A DNA stretch of 50,363 bases from Promethearchaeota archaeon. Its GTDB lineage: Archaea > Asgardarchaeota > Lokiarchaeia > Sigyniarchaeales > SOKP01. Shown piece by piece: positions 33,608 through 42,701 of this stretch (positions within the stretch are counted from its first letter, which is position 1; the number at the start of each line of letters is the position of its first letter). Location of the stretch: NCBI GenBank assembly GCA_018238625.1, contig JABCSY010000018.1, positions 1 through 50,363 of the forward strand, read 5' to 3'. The notes under the pieces were generated by a model. The model was not told the origin of the DNA, ran no database searches, and saw only the letters and a list, made by a program, of their open reading frames with translations. The translations under genes were made by a program, and so were the position numbers.

Positions 33608-35746
33608 TTAGAAACTTGAAAATATTCTAAATCCAAAATTTAAAATACCCCCAATCAATAAGGCTACACCTATCTCTAATAATGAAACTTGGATCGCGTA
33701 TTTCCAGCTAGTTTGTTTAGCAATAATAACAATGGTAGCGAAACATGGGATGTACAACATCGTAACCAAACAAAAATTAATCATTTGGAAGGGCGATAAT
33801 AATTCTATTAAAGGAATATTAATACTGTTAGCTAAAACAGCTAACAAAACTAAAGTTAACTCCTTCCTTAAAATTCCGTATATTAGAAATACTCCAGTTA
33901 TTGGCGGAAGTCCTAGCCAGAAAAAGGTTATAGGACTCAAAATGACATTTATTGGCTCTAAAGCATTAAAGATTAATAAAATTTCTAAAAGAATTCCAAG
34001 AACAATTATAATTGGCAAAGCCTTATATACAAACTCTCTTGTTCTAACCCATGTTTGTTTAAGAATAACTTTAGAATTTGGCATCCTGTATTCGTGCATT
34101 TCCATTATGAGTTCTGTGCATTGACCAGGCATTATTTTATTTAGAATTCGACCTATTAAAAAAATAACACCAAAATTAATTAAAAACAAAATGGTTACCC
34201 AGAAAAATCCCACATATCTCCCTACTAATCCTAAAACAACAGTCATTACTGCTGCGCATGGTACAAGAGAAGATAATACGACAGATAATTTTTTTTCTCG
34301 TTCAGTTTCCATAATTCTACACCCCGCACATGCAGGGACATTACAACCAAATCCTAAAATCATTGGAATAATTGTTTTTCCGTGGACACCGATAGTATGC
34401 ATAGTTTTATCCATTAAAAATGCTGCTCGAGGTAAGTAACCAGAATCTTGTAAAATTTCTATTATTAAAAAGAAAGGCACGACATATACTAAAACACCGC
34501 CTATACCACCTAGAAATCCTCCCAGCCCGCCGTCCCAAAATATCTTAACTATTAAATTTTCTTCTCCAAAAGAATTGTAAATAAATTCACTCCATATCGT
34601 ATATAGCTCATCTATTAATCCACTGAAAAAATCTCCAAAAGAAAAAGTAAATAAATAAATACCAAATAATACAGCAACTAAAATAAGATAACCAAAGATT
34701 GAATGAGTAGTAAGATGATCGAATACATCAGCGAGTCTGACTTTCTTTTTTCCTTTATGTGGTTTTATTGCTAAAGTTTTATCGTATATATCATGAATTT
34801 TGTTGTAAATTTCTGACGATATTATCGTATGAACATCTTCTCCGTGAATATCTTCCAGTTGATTTCGAAACTCATCGGCAGTTTTTATAATTTCATTATT
34901 TTTAAAACTACTTTTAATTTCTTCATCATTTTCCAATAACTTTATTGCTAAAAACCTTGGAGGGTACTTAATTAGGGCAGAAGATAGTTGAGTATTATTA
35001 ACCTCTATAATTAATTTACTAATACACGACTCAACTTCTTTCCCAAAGGAGAGCACTTCAGATAACTCAGGAAATTCAAAATTATTTTTCACTTTACTAT
35101 TTACTTTTACTTTGTCGTGAATATGTTCTGTTCGATAATAGTTGTGAGAATGATGGTCTTGCTCATCTCGGGTTTCTCCGTTGTAATGAGTATGAGGGTG
35201 CTGAAAAACGACCATTTCAATAGCTTCTTCTAAGAGTTGATGGACGCCTGTACCATGTACGGCAACTACAGGGAGTACGGGCAATTTAAAAATGTTTTCC
35301 AACGCTTTAAAATCAATTTCCATATTCCTTCTTCTTAAAATATCCATTTGGTTAATCGCAATAATTAATGGAACTTTTAATTCTAATAACTGAAACGTAA
35401 AAAATAAATTTCGTTCTAAATTCGTGGCATCAACAACATTTATGATAACATCAACATCATCGGAAACTATATATTCTCTACTAACTATTTCCTCTAAGGA
35501 GTAGGTAGAAAGAGAATAAATGCCAGGTAAATCAACGATATTAAAATGATATCCTAAAAAATCAAGATGGCCTTCCATTTTCTCAACTGTTTTACCGGGC
35601 CAATTTCCTATGGTTTGGCTTAACCCTGTAAGTTGGTTAAAAATAACTGATTTTCCTACGTTTGGGTTTCCTGCTAAGGCGATATTAATTGTATCCTTAT
35701 ACATTCCTTTATTTTTTAGTTTATTATTTGGGCTGTGACCACTCAT
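33608..35746 (-). CDS. feoB: ferrous iron transporter FeoB with His-rich insert
   Basis: This is an Fe(II) uptake permease. The N-terminal G domain has GNPNVGKS at 26-33, the switch GNWPGKTVEK, DLPG at 72-75 and NQMD at 132-135. A hydrophilic insert at ~183-210 carries eight His (HPHTH, HHSH, HIH), likely metal binding. The membrane core has two Gate motifs: GFGCNVPACAG region and IPCFATIV. The total of 712 aa is typical. The feoA gene is upstream with an 86-bp gap, on the same strand. An alternative ATG at residue 15 is possible. Confidence 0.95.
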   Translation of the reverse strand: MSGHSPNNKLKNKGMYKDTINIALAGNPNVGKSVIFNQLTGLSQTIGNWPGKTVEKMEGHLDFLGYHFNIVDLPGIYSLSTYSLEEIVSREYIVSDDVDVIINVVDATNLERNLFFTFQLLELKVPLIIAINQMDILRRRNMEIDFKALENIFKLPVLPVVAVHGTGVHQLLEEAIEMVVFQHPHTHYNGETRDEQDHHSHNYYRTEHIHDKVKVNSKVKNNFEFPELSEVLSFGKEVESCISKLIIEVNNTQLSSALIKYPPRFLAIKLLENDEEIKSSFKNNEIIKTADEFRNQLEDIHGEDVHTIISSEIYNKIHDIYDKTLAIKPHKGKKKVRLADVFDHLTTHSIFGYLILVAVLFGIYLFTFSFGDFFSGLIDELYTIWSEFIYNSFGEENLIVKIFWDGGLGGFLGGIGGVLVYVVPFFLIIEILQDSGYLPRAAFLMDKTMHTIGVHGKTIIPMILGFGCNVPACAGCRIMETEREKKLSVVLSSLVPCAAVMTVVLGLVGRYVGFFWVTILFLINFGVIFLIGRILNKIMPGQCTELIMEMHEYRMPNSKVILKQTWVRTREFVYKALPIIIVLGILLEILLIFNALEPINVILSPITFFWLGLPPITGVFLIYGILRKELTLVLLAVLANSINIPLIELLSPFQMINFCLVTMLYIPCFATIVIIAKQTSWKYAIQVSLLEIGVALLIGGILNFGFRIFSSF

Positions 35747-35832
35747 TTTTTAAAACTTCCCATCTTTTTTTAATGAATTCCTCTTAAGAAATTTATATCA
35801 AAACAATCCAATTTAATCTTATAACGCTATTA

Positions 35833-36144
35833 TTAAGTACAAGAATTGTTACGACTTACTACAATGCGGGATGCTAAACCTCTACCTATGACCAGCGAGG
35901 AGCCTTTAACCTTTATTTCTATTGGCCCTCTAAAAGGAGCATTTTTCATTTTTTTCACTTTTACTCCTGGTACAATCCCTAAATTAGCAAGTCGTGTTTT
36001 TGCCCTATATCCAGCATTTACACTTAATACTATAACTTCCTCTCCGCTTGCGCACTCAGTTAGATATGTTGTGAGTCGAGTTCCTATTTTGTGACTTATT
36101 CTACGATGTCTAGGCTGTCTAGGATTATGTGGTTGGAATGGCAT
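35833..36144 (-). CDS. feoA: FeoA-domain protein
   Basis: This 103-aa cytosolic SH3-like protein stimulates FeoB. The core has EEVIVLSVNAGYRAKTRLANLGIVPG, then FRGPIEIKVKGSSLVIGRGLASRI, the canonical FeoA pattern. A basic His/Arg/Pro-rich N-terminus of ~20 residues is extra. On its strand a TATA-like TTTAAATA lies near 36190-36205. It is the first gene of a feoA-feoB unit whose promoter region also holds a 19-bp palindrome. Confidence 0.93.
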   Translation of the reverse strand: MPFQPHNPRQPRHRRISHKIGTRLTTYLTECASGEEVIVLSVNAGYRAKTRLANLGIVPGVKVKKMKNAPFRGPIEIKVKGSSLVIGRGLASRIVVSRNNSCT

Positions 36145-36588
36145 TATTTTTTTTTGTTAAAGTTTTTATTACCAATTAAAAATAAAGATTCTACTTATTT
36201 AAACCTTTTAGTTTTAGTTAATTAGTAGAAAAAATTCTCTCAAAAGAACGATATTTGTTTTTGATTTAAAGAAATGTGAAACCAAAATCTTAAATTTTAA
36301 TAATTTAATCCATTATTATCTAAATATCGTTAATAGTATTAACTTAATTTCTTAAAAGGCATAAAAAAACGGATCAAAATTTGTATTATTAATACAAACA
36401 AACAAATATAAAAAAAGTTAACTTATATTGTTATTTGTAGTCGTGGTTTTGTATTTTTTAGACAATGATGTAAAACAATTGAGCAAGTTTTTATAAAGAT
36501 ATTTTATATATTTTTTATAGGGTTTACTAAATTATTTGGATTAATGAGAAATATTGAAAAAAATTAAATTTAGCGCTTGAGGTGCAAT
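36145..36588. promoter_or_regulatory. divergent region between feoA and the receiver gene, with a 19-bp palindrome
   Basis: TTTGTATTA-T-TAATACAAA (36380-36398) is a perfect inverted repeat. It could be the site of an iron-dependent DtxR-like repressor or another dimeric regulator. A TATA-like TTTATATATTTT at ~36503-36514 would serve the plus-strand gene, and TTTAAATA near 36195 serves feoA. Otherwise I see nothing in this 440-bp gap. Confidence 0.5.
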
Positions 36589-36981
36589 ATTATAATAAAC
36601 ATTTTTATCGTTGAGGATGATCACTCCCTTAGGTTACTTTATGAAAAAGCTTTAAAATTAAACGGTTATAATGTCGTTGGCTCTGCTAAAGATGGCGAAG
36701 AGGCCGTAAGTATGTACAATTGTTTTTCTACTAAACCAGATATTATTTTAATGGACCACAGGATGCCTATTAAAAATGGAATAGAAGCAACAAAAGAAAT
36801 TTTCCAAAACTCAAGCGATCTAAAGCCAAAAATTATATTTATAAGCGCCGATCGCTCAATTAAAGAGACAGCACTTTCGATAGGGGTTATAAGTTTTAAA
36901 AACAAACCTTTTTCGCTCGAAAGGTTATTTAATAACATTGAAAAAGCCGCTTCTTTGGAAAAAATTGAAATTCACGGATAG
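36589..36981 (+). CDS. stand-alone receiver-domain (CheY-like) protein
   Basis: This ~130-aa response-regulator domain has an acidic pair EDD near the N-terminus, the phospho-acceptor Asp in IILMDHRMPIKNG, a Ser in IFISAD and a Lys in FKNKPFS. There is no output domain, so it acts by protein contact or phosphate relay. No histidine kinase is in the window. The strong Shine-Dalgarno GAGGTG is at 36579-36584 and overlaps the only upstream TTG, so translation probably begins at ATT 36589 or ATA 36592. Confidence 0.88.
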   Translation: MIINIFIVEDDHSLRLLYEKALKLNGYNVVGSAKDGEEAVSMYNCFSTKPDIILMDHRMPIKNGIEATKEIFQNSSDLKPKIIFISADRSIKETALSIGVISFKNKPFSLERLFNNIEKAASLEKIEIHG

Positions 36982-37138
36982 TATTTTTGAGTTAAAATAA
37001 TTTTACCAAATGGTTTTTTTCTAAGTAGACGGTTTTAAGAGCAAAGATTTTTTTGTTAATTATTGCTATCATTCTTAAAAATAAATTTTCAAATCTAACA
37101 TCAATCTAATTATAAAAATATCTAATAGGTGTAGAGTT

Positions 37139-38515
37139 TTGAGCGACTTAGAAGGTTTAACAAGAAGATTATTAAGACAAAAAAAATCTGACGAAGAAAT
37201 TCTTAAGAGGTTAGTACAAGAATACTCTGATTTTAAGGATATTGATAAAGAGTCAGCTTATACGCTTGCGAATGCTGTTCTAATAGAATGTAAGAAGAGC
37301 GATATATCAAAAATTACAGAACCTTTCATTAAAGAATTATTAGACGTTAATAAAGCCAATGTGACGGTGGGAAAGCAAGGAGTAGGGTGTAGAGGTGCTG
37401 GGGACTTTTTTGTTCATAAATTGATAGCTGAACTATCGGAAACGAATCGAAAACCATTTTTATCTCCTAGTTCATTAGACGATGCTGGAGCTGTAAAACT
37501 ATCGGATATTAAAGGTTTTGAAGGAACGGAGGAATTAATAATTGTCTCTAAAATGGAGGGCATCCATAGCCGGCTCAGCGATTTTCCATTTATTTGCGGG
37601 TTTCATGTTGCTCGGGCGTGCTTGCGTGACCTATTGGTCAAAGGAGCAGAACCAATTTCCATTATGATTGATGTCCATTTAGGAGACGACGCCGATGTAG
37701 GAAAATTGTTTGACTTTATGGCTGGAATTTCGGCAATAGCAGAGCTTTCATGTGTACCAATTACTGCCGGTTCTACATTAAGAATAGGGGGGGATATGGT
37801 TATTGGAGATCGTTTAGTAGGAGGAATAAGTGCCATCGGACTCGTTCGAAATAATTTGTTAGCGAGACGCAACATCCAAGTTGGCGATAAAATATTGATG
37901 ACAGAAGGAGCAGGAGGTGGAACTATAACGACTACAGCAATATATTCGGGAAACCATAATGCTGTAAACGAAACGATGAATATAAAATTCTTAGAGGCTT
38001 GCAATGTCTTACTAAATAAAGAATACCTTAAAGACATAAGGGCAATGTGTGATGTTACAAACGGGGGTCTTAGAGGAGATTTATATGAAATAAACTACGA
38101 AGCGAAATCAGGCGTAACAATTTATGAAGACCGTGTACGAGGACTTGTTAATCCCGTAGTGTTGGAGTTATTAGAAAAAGTAGGAGTTGATTACTTAGGT
38201 GTATCATTAGATGCGCTTTTAATTTACTGCTCAGACAGTATATCGGATCAGATAATTGCTGATTTGGCAGAAATAAATGTTAAATGCGCTGAAATTGGCT
38301 ATGTAGACAATTCCAAACAAGTTACGATGGTTTACGAAGGAGAAGAAAAAAGATCAATTCTCCCTCGATTTCGAGAATCCGCTTACACTAAAATTAAACA
38401 AGAAATAGGGGAAGAAACTCCTGAATTGAAGTTAGAAATGGAAAAGAAAATTGAAAAAGCGGCAGTAGAAGCCTTGAGAAAGAGAAAAACGATAATTGAC
38501 TATATTAATAAATAA
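37139..38515 (+). CDS. PurM/HypE-like AIR-synthase-related archaeal protein
   Basis: The 458-aa protein has a ~90-residue helical N-terminal domain, then the PurM ATP-binding half (LDDAGAVKL, then LRDLLVKGAEPISIMIDVHLGDD, ITAGSTLRIGGDMVIGDRL) and the C-terminal half (MTEGAGGGTITTTAI, then DVTNGGLRGDLYEI). It resembles archaeal HypE/ThiL-related proteins that use ATP to activate an amide or thiocarboxamide. No hydrogenase genes are near, so hydrogenase maturation is not supported. The TTG start at 37139 is preceded by AGGTG at a good distance. It is convergent with the LarE fusion. The substrate is unknown. Confidence 0.8.
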   Translation: MSDLEGLTRRLLRQKKSDEEILKRLVQEYSDFKDIDKESAYTLANAVLIECKKSDISKITEPFIKELLDVNKANVTVGKQGVGCRGAGDFFVHKLIAELSETNRKPFLSPSSLDDAGAVKLSDIKGFEGTEELIIVSKMEGIHSRLSDFPFICGFHVARACLRDLLVKGAEPISIMIDVHLGDDADVGKLFDFMAGISAIAELSCVPITAGSTLRIGGDMVIGDRLVGGISAIGLVRNNLLARRNIQVGDKILMTEGAGGGTITTTAIYSGNHNAVNETMNIKFLEACNVLLNKEYLKDIRAMCDVTNGGLRGDLYEINYEAKSGVTIYEDRVRGLVNPVVLELLEKVGVDYLGVSLDALLIYCSDSISDQIIADLAEINVKCAEIGYVDNSKQVTMVYEGEEKRSILPRFRESAYTKIKQEIGEETPELKLEMEKKIEKAAVEALRKRKTIIDYINK

Positions 38516-38544
38516 GATTTTACTAAAGTCTAAAACTTCATATT

Positions 38545-39855
38545 TTAATCCTCTTTATTGAGAGAAAGGATTTCGTTTAAAGATCCAGACCTAAATCCTT
38601 CTAAATCAATCGTAATGTAGCAAAATCCTAATTGTTTGAGTTTAGTTTTAATTTTTTTAATATTTTCATTAGTTATAACTTTCATAATGTCTTCAGGCAT
38701 CAGCTCAATTCGTGCTAGTTTTCCTTCGTGTAATCTAACTCGAAATTGATTTAAATTATATGTGTTTCTCAAGAACATTTCAGCCTCTCTAATCATATCT
38801 AATTTTTCCTCGTTGATCTCTTGATCGTAGGGTATACGCGACGAAAAACACGCCATTGAAGGTTTCGATTGTACTTCTAAGTTAAAGTGTTTGCATATCT
38901 CTCTAATCTCTTGTTTGTTAATCTTGAAATCTATATAAGGAGTAGTAATATTTAATTCTTTCAAAGCTTGCATTCCTGGTCTATAATCTGAAAGATCGTC
39001 GATATTTGATCCATCTAATATTAAATCGAAATTCCTTTCTTCCTTGATTTTTATTATATCCTTATACAAACCTGTTTTACAAATATAACACCGGTTTTTA
39101 GGATTAACCCTAAAATTTTCATCTTTTAAAGGATTACGCTCGACTATCAAGTGCGTTATGCCGTATTTATTTGCAAATTCGCTAGTTAATTTAATTTCTT
39201 CGTCAGGATAAAGTATTGATTTCTCAGTTACAAGTAGCGTTTCTTTTGCGTATTTATTTGAAAGAAAAGCAAGTAAACTACTATCAACTCCTCCTGAAAA
39301 CGCCACAACGACTCTTGTATCCATAAAAAAAGCGATTAGATTATTTAGTTTCGTTTCTAAACTTTTTGATAAATCAATTTTATTACTTGAATTTTTCTTA
39401 TTAGCTCTTTCTTTGATCTTATTATAATTTTCTTTGTTGTCCGAAGGAGGGTGCGGTGTGGGAGGGAGTGGGGGAGGATGTAGAGAAGATGGTTTATATA
39501 GACTTTTATGTTTAGAATATTTTTTGGATTTAGTTTTTAATAATCTTGATGTGAGACCATCAAGAACCATACCATCTTCTGTTATAACACCATTTAACTT
39601 AAGCTTTTCCTTGTTTTTCTCGACATCATCTGTTGGGTTAATCATAAACATACTTTGTGGGCAATTTATCATGACCTCGCTCGATAAACGAATGACGTGT
39701 CCACAACCACTACACGCATGCGTATTAAGAGTTCCATCTACTAATTCATTAATTAATGATGAATCAAACATTGTATTTACACTTGCATAATATATCATTA
39801 TGTCAATAGTACCGCATTTAGGGCAAATAACTTCTCTTCGCGAAAGTCGTGTCAT
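38545..39855 (-). CDS. larE: CpXC zinc domain fused to LarE-type sulfur transferase
   Basis: N-terminal residues ~10-100 look like a CpXC domain: EVICPKCGTI, the VNTMFDSSLINELVDGTL helix, HACSGCGHV. A Pro-rich linker (SSLHPPPLPPTPHPP) follows, then the PP-loop enzyme: VVAFSGGVDSSLLAF, NRCYICKTGLYKDI, LDGSNIDDLSDYRPG and MACFSSRIPY, which holds the Cys that in LarE gives up sulfur. LarE builds the nickel-pincer cofactor of lactate racemase; no larB or larC is nearby. ATG 39855 is used; TTG 39870 is an alternative. The joining of these two domains is unusual. Confidence 0.85.
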   Translation of the reverse strand: MTRLSRREVICPKCGTIDIMIYYASVNTMFDSSLINELVDGTLNTHACSGCGHVIRLSSEVMINCPQSMFMINPTDDVEKNKEKLKLNGVITEDGMVLDGLTSRLLKTKSKKYSKHKSLYKPSSLHPPPLPPTPHPPSDNKENYNKIKERANKKNSSNKIDLSKSLETKLNNLIAFFMDTRVVVAFSGGVDSSLLAFLSNKYAKETLLVTEKSILYPDEEIKLTSEFANKYGITHLIVERNPLKDENFRVNPKNRCYICKTGLYKDIIKIKEERNFDLILDGSNIDDLSDYRPGMQALKELNITTPYIDFKINKQEIREICKHFNLEVQSKPSMACFSSRIPYDQEINEEKLDMIREAEMFLRNTYNLNQFRVRLHEGKLARIELMPEDIMKVITNENIKKIKTKLKQLGFCYITIDLEGFRSGSLNEILSLNKED

Positions 39856-40184
39856 TTGTATTTCTATCAAATAATTAGAGATTTCCTATAATCTAGAAAA
39901 AATGTTTAATAATTTATAATCCTTCTTTTAGAACTTCTAAAGTAAATTTCTAGCTTTTTTTCAAATTGTCAAATAATTGCAAAATAAGTACTATAAAATG
40001 TAATAAGCTCTCAAGTTTTGATATTAGGTTCTTAGAAAAATCCTTGCCTATTCTAAAGATTTTTCAAATTATAAAAAATGAAAACATTTAAATATAGTAT
40101 TTTGTTAATACTATATAAGAAACAGTATTGATAAAATACTATACTGAAAAATCAATAAAAATAAAATAAATAGAGTTGAAAAAT
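39856..40184. other. intergenic region upstream of the PadR gene
   Basis: This is an AT-rich divergent gap. The left half (39856-40080) shows no gene or RNA. The right end has a TATA-like TTTAAATA at 40088-40095 and two operator-like inverted repeats, listed separately. Confidence 0.4.
40093..40141. promoter_or_regulatory. two tandem PadR operators
   Basis: ATATAGTATT-TTGTT-AATACTATAT (40093-40117) is a perfect 10-bp inverted repeat. AGTATT-GATAA-AATACT (40125-40141) repeats its core with the same 5-bp spacer. Centres are 28 bp apart and lie just after the TATA box, which is the expected layout for autorepression by the PadR protein. Confidence 0.72.
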
Positions 40185-40727
40185 ATGATAAAACGTGTGA
40201 GAGAATTAGACTCAAAGGCTTTAATCGCTTCAAAATCTTTTCGAGATTACGTTGAAAAACAAGAAACTGAAATTAATCGTGGATTAAGTTCACTTTGTAT
40301 ACTATCCATAATTATACAAGCCGGTGAGGACGGTTCACATGGTTATCAAATCTTAAAAGATTTAACTGACCAAACAAATGACATGTTAGTCATTGTAGAA
40401 GGTACTTTATATCCAATTCTTAGAAAGTTAGAATCTGATGGGATAATCGAATCTAAAAAAGAAGAAACTGGTAGAAAAAGAAAATTTTATAACATAACCG
40501 AATATGGAGAAAAAATATACTATTATCTATCAGGATTTTTTTCCAAACTTACTGAAGCAATAGCGCCTTTATTCGACGTAAAAGTAAATTTAAAACAAGA
40601 GAAGTACCTTTATTGTCCAATGTGTGCTAATAAAATAGATCTTAGTAGCGAAGAACTCCGATTTTGTGACGTATGCGGTCACAATATAGAAAAAGAATTA
40701 AATACAAGAGGTTTAAAAAATGAGTGA
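40185..40727 (+). CDS. PadR-family transcriptional regulator with C-terminal zinc ribbon
   Basis: Residues ~45-130 form a PadR winged helix: LCILSIIIQAGEDGSHGYQILKDL, then VEGTLYPILRKLESDGIIES and RKRKFYNITEYGEKIYYYL. The C-terminus adds a four-Cys zinc ribbon (YCPMCANKI, then FCDVCGHNI), not part of ordinary PadR proteins. It is a dimeric repressor, probably of its own operon through the paired sites at 40093-40141. Its stop overlaps the start of the HAAS membrane protein by 8 bp, so the two are coupled. ATG 40185 is chosen over TTG 40176. Confidence 0.9.
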   Translation: MIKRVRELDSKALIASKSFRDYVEKQETEINRGLSSLCILSIIIQAGEDGSHGYQILKDLTDQTNDMLVIVEGTLYPILRKLESDGIIESKKEETGRKRKFYNITEYGEKIYYYLSGFFSKLTEAIAPLFDVKVNLKQEKYLYCPMCANKIDLSSEELRFCDVCGHNIEKELNTRGLKNE

Positions 40728-41766
40728 AAAAATTATGGAAAAAACAATTAAGGATTATTTAAAAGAAGTGAAGGCAAAACTACCTGAATGGATAAAAGAC
40801 AAGAAGGAACATAAAGATATTCTGGCTGAACTCGAAGAACACATTTGGAGTAAAGCAGAGGAATTGTCAGAAACTGGACATCCTACAGAGAATTCAGTGA
40901 AGTTAGCAATAACTCACATGGGGACTCCAGAGAGTATTGCTAAAGAATATAAGCGTCGTGGAACGCCAAAAGTATATATAACCGAAGAAATGTGGCCATT
41001 ATACACGAAAGTTTTGTTGATAGTGTTCTCAGTCATAGTCGCTATAAACATAGTTACTCAGATAGTTTTAGATTTAATCCTTGGAGGCGAACCTTTCTTA
41101 GAGGTTCTTGGTTCACTAATTATGGCTATTCAAGGAGGGTTAGTAACATCTTTTATTATTATATCCATTGTTTTCGTATTACTGTCGATGGAAGGCTATT
41201 TTCCTGAGGATTTTAAATCTAAAAAAGACTTAATGAAGGAGAAACTTTTAGCTGAAACTGCTGAGGAGAAAGGTTGGCCAACTTCCCAGAAAACGGGTAA
41301 ACCGTTAAAACCATTTATAAAACCAATCGGTGAAATTATTGGAGGCGGTTTTTTAATACTAATTGGATGCCTAGTCCTATTTCAGCCATTTCTTATAGAT
41401 TTAATGGATGTACAATTTCTTATATTGCTTCGCATTTTTGGAGCTTTAATAGTTGCTGAGGGGGCGTTAGGCCTTACGAGAGGAATTATTGGTAATCGAC
41501 AACCTAGTACACACCAACTTATTCACATCATCACGATCGTCGTTAAGTTGGCACCAATACCATTACTGTTAATCTTGATGAATCAACCTGAAATCTTCCC
41601 ATTATTGAATTGGGATGATGTCACTGAATCATTTGTTAATATAGGAATTGCTCCCGAATTCTATGGCATTTATAGAAATATAATCGTTTTCTTAATTGTT
41701 GGTTCCGTACTATTACTAGCAGAAGATATGTACAAAATATTCAAATTACAAAATTATAAAGTATAA
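40720..41766 (+). CDS. HAAS-domain membrane protein, paralog A
   Basis: The 348-aa protein starts with a helical HAAS-type signalling domain (~1-85: KDYLKEVKAKLPEWIKDKKEH, then HMGTPESIAKEYKRRGTPK). These domains commonly accompany PadR regulators. Six or so membrane helices follow in two groups, split by a charged cytosolic loop (~165-200). It resembles paralog B at 42702 in the first 170 residues and in the motif LINQPEIFP / LMNQPEIFP near the end. Translational overlap with padR suggests that membrane state is linked to repression. The transported or sensed species is unknown. Confidence 0.75.
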   Translation: MSEKIMEKTIKDYLKEVKAKLPEWIKDKKEHKDILAELEEHIWSKAEELSETGHPTENSVKLAITHMGTPESIAKEYKRRGTPKVYITEEMWPLYTKVLLIVFSVIVAINIVTQIVLDLILGGEPFLEVLGSLIMAIQGGLVTSFIIISIVFVLLSMEGYFPEDFKSKKDLMKEKLLAETAEEKGWPTSQKTGKPLKPFIKPIGEIIGGGFLILIGCLVLFQPFLIDLMDVQFLILLRIFGALIVAEGALGLTRGIIGNRQPSTHQLIHIITIVVKLAPIPLLLILMNQPEIFPLLNWDDVTESFVNIGIAPEFYGIYRNIIVFLIVGSVLLLAEDMYKIFKLQNYKV

Positions 41767-41889
41767 ATCAATTTCTTTTTTTTTTATTTTTATTAACATT
41801 TATCGTTAGTTCTATTTTTTAGAAAATTTTGGCTAATTTAGAGCGTTTTAGAGTAATTTAGAACTACAATTGTTTTTCTTTACATAAAT

Positions 41890-42627
41890 CTAAGCTGACT
41901 TAAAATTTTTTAATATAAGGAGCGATTCGGGGATTAACCAAAGAAAAGCTGCAAGAAGCATCATCCATTCAAGAAAGGGTCTTGTCACTGAATTAGGTGG
42001 AAATAAAAATAGAACACTTGCTGTAAATGGACCTACCATCATATATAGCCCTAAAAGTCTCGGAAACATTGTTTTTTTTAACTTAAATAGGATAGCTATG
42101 CCATTAAATAACGCTCCAAAAGCTAATCCTGCGAATACTATAATTGAAAAAGTAAAATGTAATCCCAACTCGGTAGTTCTATCCTCGCTAAATAATCCTA
42201 TCCCAAATAATCCGACTGCTCCTGATAGAAGTGAAAGCAAACCAAAAAACGCGTGTAAATCGATGTATATACAAAAAATTCTTTTAAAAATAGAATTATT
42301 TGAATTAAATATAATATTTTTTGTATCTGAAACTATTATTTTTGCTATGTAGAAAAAGACAGGCACTAGAAAGCAGGCAGTTATCATTGCTATAGAGTCT
42401 AAAATGAAAGGAGTGGGAGTATAACGAATTGACCCTAAATCACTAATGTAATTGTCAATTATGTTATAACTTTCTGGACCAAAAAAAAACGCGATTATTA
42501 CCCCAATAAGAAGTCCAGGTAAAAAAGTAAATAAACTTACATAAATACATATTTTAATTAATTTTTGATTCAAAAAACGGTTAAAAAGACTATTGATTTT
42601 TATAAATAATGAATTAATCTGACTCAT
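41890..42627 (-). CDS. DUF998-family integral membrane protein
   Basis: The 245-aa protein has about seven membrane helices. YISDLGSIRYTPTPFILDSIAMI is the DUF998 hallmark (SDLG.......F), and SGAVGLFGIGLFSEDRTTELGLHF is the next conserved loop. Function is unknown for the family; many members sit in archaeal and bacterial membranes with no assigned partner. It lies between the two HAAS membrane paralogs and is on the same strand as paralog B, 74 bp after it. Confidence 0.75.
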   Translation of the reverse strand: MSQINSLFIKINSLFNRFLNQKLIKICIYVSLFTFLPGLLIGVIIAFFFGPESYNIIDNYISDLGSIRYTPTPFILDSIAMITACFLVPVFFYIAKIIVSDTKNIIFNSNNSIFKRIFCIYIDLHAFFGLLSLLSGAVGLFGIGLFSEDRTTELGLHFTFSIIVFAGLAFGALFNGIAILFKLKKTMFPRLLGLYMMVGPFTASVLFLFPPNSVTRPFLEWMMLLAAFLWLIPESLLILKNFKSA

Positions 42628-42701
42628 TTACTTTTGTAATTTATATTTGTGTTTAAAATTTATCTAATAATAAAAATAAAAAAAAAAGTAAATGAAGGTC
42701 T

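Noticed and set aside
37139..38515. HypE hydrogenase maturation factor
   Set aside because: Only the PurM-like fold is supported; no hydrogenase or other hyp gene is in the window and the N-terminal domain is different.
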